A stretch of DNA of 64,000 bases from JBEEOW01 sp041191405 (GTDB taxonomy: Bacteria > Bacteroidota > Bacteroidia > Cytophagales > UBA9547): contig JBEEOW010000009.1 in NCBI GenBank assembly GCA_041191405.1, positions 1 to 64,000 of the forward strand. The letters are read 5' to 3'. The position numbers and the translations under genes were made by a program. The notes under the pieces were generated by a model that ran no database searches, was not told the DNA's origin, and was given only the letters and a program-made list of their open reading frames with translations. Below, one piece after another: positions 17,841 through 25,997 of this stretch; position 1 is the first letter of the stretch, and each line of letters opens with the position of its first letter.

Positions 17841-18575
17841 ATGAGATATACAAATTTTATATTTATATTATTACTAATAAATTCAACTTTAGTAGTAGCA
17901 CAACCTGGTTATTTAGGAAAAACTCTAAGTGTAAATTATGATTTCAACACTTCTCCAATTTTGTCAGGAGTGTCTTATAAAGGTAATAGCTCTTTTTTAA
18001 CTTCTTATAATTCAATTCATTCAATTCGAGTTGATAAAGTTAATAGTAGAAAAGGCTCAATAGGTTTGCAATTAGGCTTTACTAGATCAAGTTTATATGA
18101 CATGAGTTTAATTACACCTGATTTATACAAAACTTTTGACAATGGATATCCATATAAATTATCAACCTATAAATTAGGTATAAATTTTAGAACTTTTGGA
18201 CAAGATGATGCATGTTTAGCTCCTTTTGGTCAATATTTTGAATTTGGGTTAGGTGTAGCTAACAATATTGTTAAAGATGCTGTAATTGAAGATATTATTT
18301 CTTCAAAATTGGCTCCATATATTAGTATAGCATGGGGTACACAAAGAGTTTATAATAATCGGTATTTGTTTGATTTCGGGATTAAATTTACTTTTTACCC
18401 AACAATAATAGGAAACTCTTTTAAAGCAGGATATAATGAATATAATTATTCATCAAATAATTCAACAATTTCTCATGAAAAATTTGTTGAAATTATTAAT
18501 AAAAATGCAATAACAAGAATACAATTAATTGATTTAATTACTTTTAAAATAGGTGTAGGAACTTTAATAAAATGA
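17841..18575 (+). CDS. Predicted outer-membrane beta-barrel protein, operon partner of M48 protease
   Basis: 244 residues with a signal peptide (MRYTNFIFILLLINSTLVVAQ) and alternating aromatic/Gly strands (GSIGLQLGFTRSSLYDM; YKLGINFRTFG; YFEFGLGVANNIV; YLFDFGIKFTFYPTII), consistent with a small eight- to ten-strand outer-membrane barrel. ATG 17841 begins 4 bases after the protease stop, so the two are co-transcribed. An upstream in-frame start at 17778 lies inside the protease gene and lacks a signal peptide. I recognise no named family. Confidence 0.75.
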   Translation: MRYTNFIFILLLINSTLVVAQPGYLGKTLSVNYDFNTSPILSGVSYKGNSSFLTSYNSIHSIRVDKVNSRKGSIGLQLGFTRSSLYDMSLITPDLYKTFDNGYPYKLSTYKLGINFRTFGQDDACLAPFGQYFEFGLGVANNIVKDAVIEDIISSKLAPYISIAWGTQRVYNNRYLFDFGIKFTFYPTIIGNSFKAGYNEYNYSSNNSTISHEKFVEIINKNAITRIQLIDLITFKIGVGTLIK

Positions 18576-18682
18576 TTCAATTTTCATTCATTTTTTAAAG
18601 TGTGTAGTTATATGAATTTTTTAAAAGTATAAATAGTTATTTATTTACTAGATTATTTGTAACTCTACTTATTAAATTAAGC

Positions 18683-18716
18683 AAAAAAAAGCTCTATAAC
18701 CCAAAAGTTATAGAGC
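18683..18716 (-). terminator. Terminator for the small lipoprotein gene
   Basis: A perfect 10-bp stem GCTCTATAAC/GTTATAGAGC with loop CCAAAA. On the minus strand it is followed by eight T, 24 bases beyond the stop at 18741. Confidence 0.85.
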
Positions 18717-18740
18717 CTAATAATAAATTGTTATGAATTA

Positions 18741-19127
18741 TTATTTTGAACCTTTGATATTGTAAACATATCCACTTTCGTTAATTCCTAATTCAATAGC
18801 ATTACCATTAACTGAACCAGTAAATGAATCACCTGAATTAGATTTACCACTTAAAGTGTAATTGCTACCTGATTTAGTGATTTTAACATCAGTATAGTTT
18901 TGATAAGTTGAATATCTGTAGATAGATACATCTACAGTACTATTTGTTTTTCTAGTTAAAGATACTGTACTGTACGAATATACATTGTAAGCATAGCCAT
19001 CGTAAGTGTAATAACTCATTTTGTAAGTTCCTGCAATTGCAGCTGCATTATCAGGGTCAACAGTAGCTTTACATGAAGAAAGAACAGCAGCTATAGCTAC
19101 AAGAATAGAAAGTAATAATTTTTTCAT
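18741..19127 (-). CDS. Small lipoprotein, lipocalin-like
   Basis: 128 residues with a clear lipobox (MKKLLLSILVAIAAVLSSC, Cys19). The mature part is Tyr/Ser/Thr-rich with regular beta strands (AGTYKMSYYTYDGYAYNVYSY; TVDVSIYRYST; DVKITKSGSNYTLSGKS; FTGSVNGNAIELGI) and resembles the small lipocalin-like or META-type barrels common in Bacteroidota. The ligand is unknown. It is monocistronic with its own terminator. Confidence 0.75.
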   Translation of the reverse strand: MKKLLLSILVAIAAVLSSCKATVDPDNAAAIAGTYKMSYYTYDGYAYNVYSYSTVSLTRKTNSTVDVSIYRYSTYQNYTDVKITKSGSNYTLSGKSNSGDSFTGSVNGNAIELGINESGYVYNIKGSK

Positions 19128-19340
19128 AATTGGTTTTGAATTTTTATGGTTAATACTGCAATATTATGGTTTAATTTGTAAAATGCAATATTCAAAACAT
19201 AAAAAATCCTTGTTTAAATGAAAAGTTATATGTTTTATTAAAACAGTACAATTTTTATATTTAACATTTTTTATTTCACTATTAAACTTTGATTTTAATT
19301 TCAATAAATGTAAAATTGCTTAATTGTTAAAAATAAATTT

Positions 19341-21569
19341 ATGGAACCTAATCATTTTTTTCAGCTCGCTTTACAATTTGTAAATAACACCGCTGAAAAC
19401 ATCTTTTTAACTGGAAAAGCCGGTACTGGTAAAACCACTTTTTTGAAACAAGTTAAAGCCAGTTGTAATAAAAGTATGGTTGTGGTTGCTCCAACTGGCG
19501 TGGCAGCTATCAATGCCAATGGTGTAACTATTCACTCCTTATTTCAACTTCCTTTCGGGCCCATTGTGCCGGTAAAAAACTTTAGAGGTACAGGTGCTGT
19601 TGATGGAAATACTTTACTTCAAAATTTACGATTAAGTAAAGCCAAAAGAGAGATTATCAATGAATTAGAATTACTAATTATTGATGAAGTTTCAATGGTT
19701 AGAGCCGATGTGATTGATGCCATTGATACCGTTTTGCGTTCATACAGACGTAGGCAACATTTACCATTTGGAGGTGTGCAAGTACTTTTAATTGGTGATT
19801 TATTTCAGTTACCTCCTGTGGTTGGGGCTGAAATGGAAATATTAAATCAATTTTATAAAAGTCCGTTTTTTTTTGATGCAAAAGTTTTTGAAACTTCGCC
19901 TTTAACTTATTTGGAGTTAAACAAAGTGTATCGTCAACAAGATGAAGACTTTATTCAGCTCTTAAATCAAATTAGAAATAATACAGTAAAACCGTATGAA
20001 CTTGAGGCTTTAAATAAATATTATAATCCGCAGTTTAAACCATCTGCCGACGAAAATATAATTACACTTACATCGCACAATGCCAAAGCTGATGCTATAA
20101 ACAAACGTGAATTGGATGCTTTACCGGGCAAACTTTACACTTTTGAGGGGCAAATAAAAGGTGATTTTAGTGATAAAGCATTGCCCGCTGATATGACATT
20201 ACACCTAAAAGAAGGTGCACAAGTAATGTTTATCAAAAATGATGTTGGCGATGAACGTAAATATTACAACGGAAAACTTGCTACCATTAAAAGTATTGTT
20301 GGCGAGACAATTACAGTAATTACAGAAGGCGACAAACTGGAATTTGAAGTTTCAAAAGAAGTTTGGAAAAACATAAAATACAATTTTAACTCCGAAGAAG
20401 ATAGAATTGAAGAAGAGGAAATAGGAGAGTTTACACAATTACCTTTGCGTTTGGCTTGGGCTATAACCATACACAAAAGTCAAGGTTTAACATTTGAAAA
20501 AGCAATTATTGATGCAGGCGATTCTTTTGCCTCGGGGCAAGTATATGTGGCTTTGAGTAGATTAACTTCGCCAAAAGGATTGGTATTGTTTTCGAGAATT
20601 GGTACACAAAGTATTGATACAGATAAACGTGTACTGGCTTTTTCATCGCAACATAGTCAGGATATAAATGCCTTAAAACCAAAGCTTGAGCAATCGCAAG
20701 AAGCATTTTTACGTCAAACTTTAATCAATAATTTTTCGTGGGAAAAACTTGTTGACAAACTGCAACAACATGCTTTAAGCTTTGAACACAAGGCTATTAC
20801 AAACCAAGAAGTAGCTCAAAAGTTGGCAGTTGATATGATCAATGCTGCACAAGAGCAATTAAAAGTTTCAAAAAAATTCTGTACTCAACTTGAGCAATTA
20901 TTACCCCAAACCAATGTTTCGGGTTATGATTATATTTATCAAAGAGTAGAAGCAGCAAGTAAATATTTTATTACAGGCATCGAAAATGAGTTGTTAAATC
21001 CACTCTTGTATCACTTTGATGATATGAAAAACAGGGCAAGAGTAAAAAAATATTTATTAGAAGTACAAGCACTTATTACGCTTGTTAGCAAGCAGTTAAA
21101 AGGAGTAAAAACAAGTTTGCCTATCATTGAAGGACTTAAAAATGGAACAAACCCAACAACACTTTGGGAAGAAATAAACAAACAAAATCAACCAATTGAG
21201 CCATTAATTAAAGCTGAACCTGAAGTAAAAAAAGAAAAACAAGCCAGAGGTGAAACCCAAAAAATATCACTTCGCTTATTTAAAGAAGGCAAAACCATTC
21301 CCGAAATTGCAGAAGAACGAAGCTTAACTGTAGGAACCATTGAAGGTCACCTTGGGACGTTTATTGTGACAGGCGAAATTTCGGTATTGGATATAGTATC
21401 ACAAGAGAAAATGAATGTGATTTTAGAAGAGATTAAGAAAATAGACGAAGAACCAATTCTTTCATCTGCCATAAAAACTGTACTCGGCGATGATTACTCT
21501 TATGGAGAAATCAGAGCTGTATTAGCTCATAATGAGTATCTTAAAAGTTTATCAGAGAAAAATGTATAA
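19341..21569 (+). CDS. Pif1/RecD2-like DNA helicase with C-terminal helix-turn-helix
   Basis: A 742-residue superfamily 1 helicase. Motif I is FLTGKAGTGKTTFLK (about 21-35), motif II LLIIDEVSMV, motif III LLIGDLFQLPPV, motif IV around LNKVYRQQDEDF, and motifs V/VI are in the UvrD_C_2 part (TIHKSQGLTFEKAII; GQVYVALSRLTSPKGL). The C-terminal about 90 residues hold an HTH_40-type domain (SLRLFKEGKTIPEIAEERSL...GTIEGHL). This arrangement is common in Bacteroidota and is thought to act in replication or repair, removing DNA secondary structure. It is cytosolic and monocistronic. Confidence 0.9.
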   Translation: MEPNHFFQLALQFVNNTAENIFLTGKAGTGKTTFLKQVKASCNKSMVVVAPTGVAAINANGVTIHSLFQLPFGPIVPVKNFRGTGAVDGNTLLQNLRLSKAKREIINELELLIIDEVSMVRADVIDAIDTVLRSYRRRQHLPFGGVQVLLIGDLFQLPPVVGAEMEILNQFYKSPFFFDAKVFETSPLTYLELNKVYRQQDEDFIQLLNQIRNNTVKPYELEALNKYYNPQFKPSADENIITLTSHNAKADAINKRELDALPGKLYTFEGQIKGDFSDKALPADMTLHLKEGAQVMFIKNDVGDERKYYNGKLATIKSIVGETITVITEGDKLEFEVSKEVWKNIKYNFNSEEDRIEEEEIGEFTQLPLRLAWAITIHKSQGLTFEKAIIDAGDSFASGQVYVALSRLTSPKGLVLFSRIGTQSIDTDKRVLAFSSQHSQDINALKPKLEQSQEAFLRQTLINNFSWEKLVDKLQQHALSFEHKAITNQEVAQKLAVDMINAAQEQLKVSKKFCTQLEQLLPQTNVSGYDYIYQRVEAASKYFITGIENELLNPLLYHFDDMKNRARVKKYLLEVQALITLVSKQLKGVKTSLPIIEGLKNGTNPTTLWEEINKQNQPIEPLIKAEPEVKKEKQARGETQKISLRLFKEGKTIPEIAEERSLTVGTIEGHLGTFIVTGEISVLDIVSQEKMNVILEEIKKIDEEPILSSAIKTVLGDDYSYGEIRAVLAHNEYLKSLSEKNV

Positions 21570-21586
21570 TTAAAATTAATTTAATT

Positions 21587-21726
21587 TTAGCAGTCGAATC
21601 GGCTCTGCCGAGTCACAATTATCTTTAAAGCTTTTAGCCTAATTATTTGAAAAATATTAATGCTAATAATCTAGACAAGATGTCTTTTCCATAAGCGTCA
21701 CTAGGCTGGAGCCGAGTGACTGCTAA
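21587..21726. mobile_element. Palindromic REP/MITE-like element of 140 bp
   Basis: The left end TTAGCAGTC and right end GACTGCTAA are inverted, and each is next to its own small hairpin: TCGGCTCTGCCGA on the left, TCACTAGGCTGG-AGCCGAGTGA on the right. The interior is AT-rich with no ORF. It fills the spacer between the convergent helicase and lipocalin-like genes. Confidence 0.65.
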
Positions 21727-21761
21727 GACTGCAAAGAGAATTATTAATTTATTTAACCTAC

Positions 21762-22232
21762 TCATTGCTTTTCAACTGTATAAGTTATTTTTTTCTTGTT
21801 TTTGTATTCAACAAGAATCAATTGATTTTCTTTAAACGAATAACTTAAATTTTGGAGATAATCTTTTCCTCTTTCTAATTGCTTAATAATAATTGTACCT
21901 TTTGTTGTATTAACAGTGTAAGTTCCATTGGATTTCTCTTCGCCTTCAGATAATGATTTATATTTACCATCTTCAAGAAATACATATTCAAAATCTTTTA
22001 ACATCGGGATAATCATTGATGCCAAACCAACTTGCATTGTACTATCGTCTTTTCCTTTGTATTGGTTTACAAATGCTTGATTATAAGTTGTTTTATTTAA
22101 TTTGTAATCATGTACATACAAACCTTCTCCTTCAAACTTAACAATTTTCCATTTCCCGACAATAGAATTAGTTTGAGCATAATTGTATAAACTTACAAAA
22201 GTTAAGAAGTAAATAATTAGAATTTTTTTCAT
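21762..22232 (-). CDS. Secreted lipocalin-like protein
   Basis: 156 residues from the start at MKKILIIYFLTFVSLYNYAQ, a signal peptide. The mature protein opens NSIVGKWKIVKFEGEG and continues with strands such as FEYVFLEDGKYKSLSEGEEKSNGTYTVNTTKG and YSFKENQLILVEYK, the pattern of bacterial lipocalin-like proteins (family DUF4923/lipocalin-like 4 type). The upstream in-frame ATG at 22256 lies within the promoter box and is rejected. The ligand is unknown. Confidence 0.75.
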   Translation of the reverse strand: MKKILIIYFLTFVSLYNYAQTNSIVGKWKIVKFEGEGLYVHDYKLNKTTYNQAFVNQYKGKDDSTMQVGLASMIIPMLKDFEYVFLEDGKYKSLSEGEEKSNGTYTVNTTKGTIIIKQLERGKDYLQNLSYSFKENQLILVEYKNKKKITYTVEKQ

Positions 22233-22253
22233 ATTGTTGGATGTCATTAATTT

Positions 22254-22261
22254 CAAAATTA
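22254..22261 (-). promoter_or_regulatory. Promoter -7 box for the lipocalin-like gene
   Basis: Reads TAATTTTG on the minus strand, 21 bases before the chosen start at 22232. Confidence 0.5.
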
Positions 22262-22346
22262 ATAAATAAAAGTAAACCTAAAAATTTTATTCAATGGTAT
22301 TTCGAGTAAATATTTATACTTTGCAAACAAAAATATTCAGTACCTA

Positions 22347-22586
22347 ATGTCCGAAAACCAACAACCTGACCCTCAAATTTTACTTGATTTAATAAAAGTT
22401 AAAATGCCTTTTGGTAAATTCAAAGACACTTTACTTTGTGATTTGCCTGTAAGTTATTTAGAGTGGTTTTTGAGAAAAGGTGGTTTACCTCCAGGAAAAT
22501 TAGGGCAACAATTATCTACAGTTTATGAAATAAAGCTCAACGGTTTAGAAGAGATTTTTTATAAACTAAAGAAAGGAGTTAGGTAG
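22347..22586 (+). CDS. DUF3820 family protein
   Basis: 79 residues. The family core is visible: KMPFGKFKDTLLCDLPVSYLEWFLRKGGLPPGKLGQQL, with the MPFGK-x-G/K and YL-x-WF signatures of the DUF3820 family. This family has been annotated as a putative quorum-sensing-regulated virulence factor, but the biochemical role is unknown. Similar segments occur next to exonuclease domains in other bacteria, hinting at a nucleic-acid link. It is small, cytosolic and monocistronic. Confidence 0.85.
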   Translation: MSENQQPDPQILLDLIKVKMPFGKFKDTLLCDLPVSYLEWFLRKGGLPPGKLGQQLSTVYEIKLNGLEEIFYKLKKGVR

Positions 22587-22636
22587 TAAATCGTTAAGGG
22601 TTAAGGTTTTTTTGTATTTCAAAAAATGTCAAAAAA

Positions 22637-22688
22637 ATACCATGGGTTTAAACCCATGGCTAGCATATCATCGTCCCGATGGGACTAA
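22637..22688. repeat. REP-like palindrome, single copy of the 51490 element's half
   Basis: ATACCATGGGTTTAAACCCATGG is a near-perfect dyad, followed by a second one, GTCCCGATGGGAC. The same two hairpins in the same order occur at 51498-51550 with a few substitutions. It lies between the convergent DUF3820 and thioesterase genes. Confidence 0.8.
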
Positions 22689-22690
22689 TT

Positions 22691-23209
22691 TTAATCTTTC
22701 AACCCAAACAAGTCTTTTAACGAATGTGCTTGGTCGGGTTTAATTTTTCCTGCAACTAACAAACGCATTTGTCGGCGTTGTAATGCAGTTTCGTACAACT
22801 CTTTTTCAACATCGGTTTCAGGTTCAACTTCAGGTACTATTACTTTATTACCATGTTTATCTAGAGCTACAAATGTAAAAAAAGCTGTATTGCTCAAAAA
22901 TTTACGTTTTTCCGGTACGTCCTCTGCCCAAACTTCAATATGAATTTCCATTGAAGTATTAAATGCACGAGTTACTTTAGCTTGCAAAGTAACTACATTA
23001 CCAAGCTTTATAGGTTCTGTAAACGAAATTGTATCAACCGATGCAGTAACTACCAAACTATTTGCATGTCGTTGTGCAGCAATTGCAGCTACCACATCCA
23101 TCCAATGCATCATTCTGCCTCCCATTAAGTTAAAAAGCATATTGCAATGGTCTGGCATTACAAGTTCAGTCATTATCACTAATGAATCTTTTGGAGTTTT
23201 TGTGGTCAT
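22691..23209 (-). CDS. Acyl-CoA thioesterase (YciA/BACH-like hotdog fold)
   Basis: 172 residues with one hotdog domain. The opening LVMPDHCNMLFNLMGGRMMHWMDVVAAIAAQRHA matches the YciA/BACH signature, with the catalytic Asp in the MDVVAAIAA helix and the Asn of the N-L/MGG turn. VTASVDTISFTEPIKLGNVVTLQAKVTRAFNTSMEIHIEVW follows. These enzymes hydrolyse acyl-CoA to free acid and CoA, usually as hexamers in the cytosol. The C-terminal about 35 residues (charged, helical) are typical of the Bacteroidota members. Chain-length preference cannot be read from sequence. Confidence 0.9.
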   Translation of the reverse strand: MTTKTPKDSLVIMTELVMPDHCNMLFNLMGGRMMHWMDVVAAIAAQRHANSLVVTASVDTISFTEPIKLGNVVTLQAKVTRAFNTSMEIHIEVWAEDVPEKRKFLSNTAFFTFVALDKHGNKVIVPEVEPETDVEKELYETALQRRQMRLLVAGKIKPDQAHSLKDLFGLKD

Positions 23210-23227
23210 AATTGATGTCTTTATTTA

Positions 23228-23235
23228 CAAATGTA
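23228..23235 (-). promoter_or_regulatory. Promoter -7 box for the thioesterase
   Basis: Reads TACATTTG on the minus strand, 18 bases before the start at 23209. Confidence 0.5.
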
Positions 23236-23299
23236 CTAATTTTCGTTTTCTATAAACTATATTTACAGCTTAATTAAATTTAATATAAACAAGCATTAC

Positions 23300-23307
23300 T
23301 ATATTTG
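23300..23307 (+). promoter_or_regulatory. Promoter -7 box for queD-folE
   Basis: TATATTTG, 70 bases before the queD start. The leader contains a 9-bp inverted repeat, TTTGTTTAA (23319-23327) and TTAAACAAA (23344-23352), a possible operator or leader hairpin. Confidence 0.5.
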
Positions 23308-23377
23308 TAAAAATAGCGTTTGTTTAAAATTTAAATTAAAATGTTAAACAAAATTGAATCCACAAAGTTAAGTAAAT

Positions 23378-23788
23378 ATGAAAGTAGCCGTATATAGAAA
23401 AGAACACTTCAATGCTGCACATAGGCTTAATAATCCTTTGTGGACAAAGGAACTAAATACCCAAGTTTTTGGTAAATGTAATAACGATAACTTTCACGGA
23501 CACAATTACGAACTTATAGTTAAACTTGTAGGTGAAATTAATCCTGAAACAGGTTATGTTTATGATATGAAAGATTTATCTGCACTGATTAAAACGCATG
23601 TGCTTGATAAATTTGATCACAAAAACTTAAATTTAGATACGCAAGAATTTGCCAATCTAAACCCTACTGCTGAAAATATTGCAATAGTGATTTACAATAT
23701 TTTACGCCCATTAATAGATTCAAACTTAGAGCTCAACATACGATTATATGAAACCGAACGAAACTTTGTTGAATACCCAGTTGCTTGA
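23378..23788 (+). CDS. queD: 6-carboxy/6-pyruvoyl-tetrahydropterin synthase
   Basis: 136 residues of the PTPS/QueD family, which converts 7,8-dihydroneopterin triphosphate to a tetrahydropterin. Zinc ligands are H15 (HFNAAHRL) and H40/H42 (FHGHNYEL), and C34 in GKCNNDNFHGH is the likely catalytic Cys. DKFDHKNLNLD and ETERNFVEY complete the site. The Cys-to-His spacing and the CNN-x-x-x-HGHNY motif resemble the PTPS (biopterin) type more than E. coli QueD, so the product could be either. Pairing with folE and the presence of queA in the window favour queuosine. It overlaps folE by 41 bases. Confidence 0.85.
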   Translation: MKVAVYRKEHFNAAHRLNNPLWTKELNTQVFGKCNNDNFHGHNYELIVKLVGEINPETGYVYDMKDLSALIKTHVLDKFDHKNLNLDTQEFANLNPTAENIAIVIYNILRPLIDSNLELNIRLYETERNFVEYPVA

Positions 23789-24455
23789 TACGTTTTCAGT
23801 TGACGAAATAGGAGATGACCATATTGGTACATCGTCCGAAACACCTCTTCGTGAAGATGCCTTTTTGTTATCAGATGATGAAAAAATGGAGAAAATCCAA
23901 CATCATTTCAAAGCAATAATGGAAACTTTAGGTTTAGATTTAACCGACGATTCGCTTCGTGGTACGCCACAACGTGTAGCTAAAATGTATGTTAAAGAGA
24001 TATTTAGTGGATTAAACCCTGCAAATAAACCTGATGTAAAGCTATTTGATAATAAATACAAATACAACGAAATGTTGGTTGAGAAAGATATTACCTTTTT
24101 CTCAAACTGCGAACACCATTTTGTACCAATTATCGGAACAGCGCATGTAGCCTATATCAGTAATGGCAAAGTAATTGGTTTGTCAAAAATCAATAGAATA
24201 GTACAGTATTATGCTAAGCGCCCACAAGTACAAGAGCGTTTAACTGTACAGATTGCCAATGAATTACGCACAAGTTTACAAACTGATGATATTGCAGTGG
24301 TAATTGATGCAGCACATTTATGTGTATCGTCAAGAGGCATTCAAGATGTAAACAGTAGAACAGTAACTTCGCAGTTTTATGGTAAATTTCAAGAAGATTC
24401 TGTTAAACAAGAATTTTTTAAATACTTGGATTTAAGCCACAACGAAACAAAATAA
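23748..24455 (+). CDS. folE: GTP cyclohydrolase I
   Basis: 235 residues. It converts GTP to 7,8-dihydroneopterin triphosphate, the entry step of folate and of queuosine/biopterin synthesis and the substrate of the preceding gene's product. The zinc Cys-His pair is in SNCEHHFVPIIGTAHVAYI, the second zinc Cys is in HLCVSSRGIQDVNSRT, and the GLSKINRIVQYYAKRPQVQERLT helix is typical. The N-terminal about 50 residues are an acidic extension. ATG 23748 lies inside queD, and no better start follows before the conserved region. The 41-base overlap implies translational coupling. Confidence 0.95.
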   Translation: MKPNETLLNTQLLDTFSVDEIGDDHIGTSSETPLREDAFLLSDDEKMEKIQHHFKAIMETLGLDLTDDSLRGTPQRVAKMYVKEIFSGLNPANKPDVKLFDNKYKYNEMLVEKDITFFSNCEHHFVPIIGTAHVAYISNGKVIGLSKINRIVQYYAKRPQVQERLTVQIANELRTSLQTDDIAVVIDAAHLCVSSRGIQDVNSRTVTSQFYGKFQEDSVKQEFFKYLDLSHNETK

Positions 24456-24463
24456 ACAAAACC

Positions 24464-24500
24464 AAAAGCCCTGATAAATGTAAAAAATATCAGGGCTTTA
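24464..24500. terminator. Bidirectional terminator after folE
   Basis: AAAGCCCTGATA pairs perfectly with TATCAGGGCTTT. Flanking A and T runs suit termination in both directions between convergent genes. Confidence 0.85.
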
Positions 24501-25226
24501 CTTTTTTACTACCTCATAATAAGGTGCATTTAATAAACCTTTATATATTTTTAAAGTTACGGTGTCGTTTTTATTAGTTATTTTAAAAAGGTTTTGATTT
24601 ACTCTTAAATCATTATAAAGTATTTGGTTATCAATAGTTTTTATATCAAAATAATAATTGACATGTTTACCATGAGATTCGCTTTTTAATAATACTTTTG
24701 ATAAATATGTTTGTGGTTCTGAAAAATCTAAAGTGTAATTTAAATTTACAGATAAACTATATGAAAACATTAATGGGAATAAACATTGAATAGCAATTGA
24801 TATCCATGATAATTTACCATTTTTAAAAAAATCATCATTTTTAAAAACAATTAGGAATACAATAAGCAAAGTAAAAATAATTGTTGCAAAGAGTATATTT
24901 CTGCTTTCAAGGGTATGAATTGCCATACATCGTATTAAAGAAAAAATTAAACTAATCAACAATGGATATAAAAAAATTGCGTTACCACTTTCTGTTGTGC
25001 CAAAATCAAAAATATTATTGTAAATTTTAGTAATAATTATGCAAGCAATTGGTATTAAAAATAATATAACTAGAAAGTAATCAGCGTATTTATTAAAAGG
25101 TAAAGACAATAAACCAATTATAATAGTAAAAATATTAATGTATCTGCCAACATTTTTAAGTTTACTATCAATACTTTTATCAATAGGATTAATGCGTTTT
25201 TTTCGTTTAAACTTGGGTGTTTTCAT
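24498..25226 (-). CDS. Multi-pass membrane protein of unknown function
   Basis: 242 residues: a basic N-terminus (KFKRKKR), about five membrane helices between residues 30 and 155 (YINIFTIIIGLLSL; YFLVILFLIPIACIII; AIFLYPLLISLIFSLI; FATIIFTLLIVFLIVF; ISIAIQCLFPLMFSY), then an 85-residue beta-rich domain probably outside the cytoplasm (YLSKVLLKSES-HVNYYFDIKTID...VTLKIYKGLLNAPYYEV). I do not recognise the family. It is the last gene of the ruvB-lipoprotein run, 15 bases after its neighbour. Confidence 0.75.
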   Translation of the reverse strand: MKTPKFKRKKRINPIDKSIDSKLKNVGRYINIFTIIIGLLSLPFNKYADYFLVILFLIPIACIIITKIYNNIFDFGTTESGNAIFLYPLLISLIFSLIRCMAIHTLESRNILFATIIFTLLIVFLIVFKNDDFFKNGKLSWISIAIQCLFPLMFSYSLSVNLNYTLDFSEPQTYLSKVLLKSESHGKHVNYYFDIKTIDNQILYNDLRVNQNLFKITNKNDTVTLKIYKGLLNAPYYEVVKK

Positions 25227-25241
25227 TCAAAATTTTAAGAT

Positions 25242-25994
25242 TTACTTCACCTCAAACTCCTTTTCAACTTCTGTAAATATGCCTTTTACAAGTTTACCAT
25301 CATCTTCGCACAAGCTTAATTTTAATGTATGTTTGCCTGATTGTAAACCTTTTATTTCATAACCCGACCAATTATGAATGTTTATTTCCTCGCCATCAAT
25401 ATTCAACTTTACATAGCGAGCACCTTTGGCAATGTTTGTGTTTAACAATACAAAATCAATAATTATTCTTGGGTTTGCTATGGCTGAATTTGGTAAGTTT
25501 AAAAACAGTGCAGGTTCGGTATCTACACTATTTTTTACTCTTATTTTGGAATCTTTAGCTACAAAAAAGGTATTTATTGTTTCAGGATTTTTAATTACTA
25601 AACCTTCTGAATCAAGTAAATGACTTATTCCAAAATGTGTTTTTTTATCTGAAATTGTAAAATTATACTCAGCAACATTATTGTTTACATGTAATTCATT
25701 ATCAAGTATAAAACCAAAAGAAAATGATTTCAACAATTGAATATTTTTTACCTCAACTTTAACTTTTGTATTTTCAGTTATTGTAACATCTGATTCTAAA
25801 TCTCCAATATTTTCGTTGGATTTTAACTGTACACATTGCCAATTTTTACTAACCAATACTTGTTCATTTACAGTATCGGCTTTCAAAATTTCGTGCGTTT
25901 CGGTTGATTTAGTTTCGGTATGCTCTGCATTGTTACATGCTACGAGCAAACCAAAACTCAAACTTAGTAAAAATATTACTTTTATAAATTTCAT
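25242..25994 (-). CDS. Lipoprotein of unknown function in the ruvB operon
   Basis: 250 residues with a lipobox (FLLSLSFGLLVAC, Cys20) and then an acidic, Thr-rich linker. The mature domain is beta-rich (KVKVEVKNIQLLKSFSFGFILDNE; RIIIDFVLLNTNIAKGARYVKLNIDGEEINIHNW; GLQSGKHTLKLSLCEDDGKLV). The IDG-E-x-N-I-x-NW and G-x-HTLKL parts resemble domains that describe physical or adhesion modules, but no family is certain. It starts 3 bases after the ruvB stop and is followed 15 bases later by a membrane protein. Confidence 0.75.
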   Translation of the reverse strand: MKFIKVIFLLSLSFGLLVACNNAEHTETKSTETHEILKADTVNEQVLVSKNWQCVQLKSNENIGDLESDVTITENTKVKVEVKNIQLLKSFSFGFILDNELHVNNNVAEYNFTISDKKTHFGISHLLDSEGLVIKNPETINTFFVAKDSKIRVKNSVDTEPALFLNLPNSAIANPRIIIDFVLLNTNIAKGARYVKLNIDGEEINIHNWSGYEIKGLQSGKHTLKLSLCEDDGKLVKGIFTEVEKEFEVK

Positions 25995-25997
25995 TTT

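Noticed and set aside
23308..23377. preQ1 riboswitch upstream of queD
   Set aside because: I looked for the short H-type pseudoknot pattern with its conserved C-rich and A-rich parts and did not see it; only a simple AT-rich inverted repeat is present.
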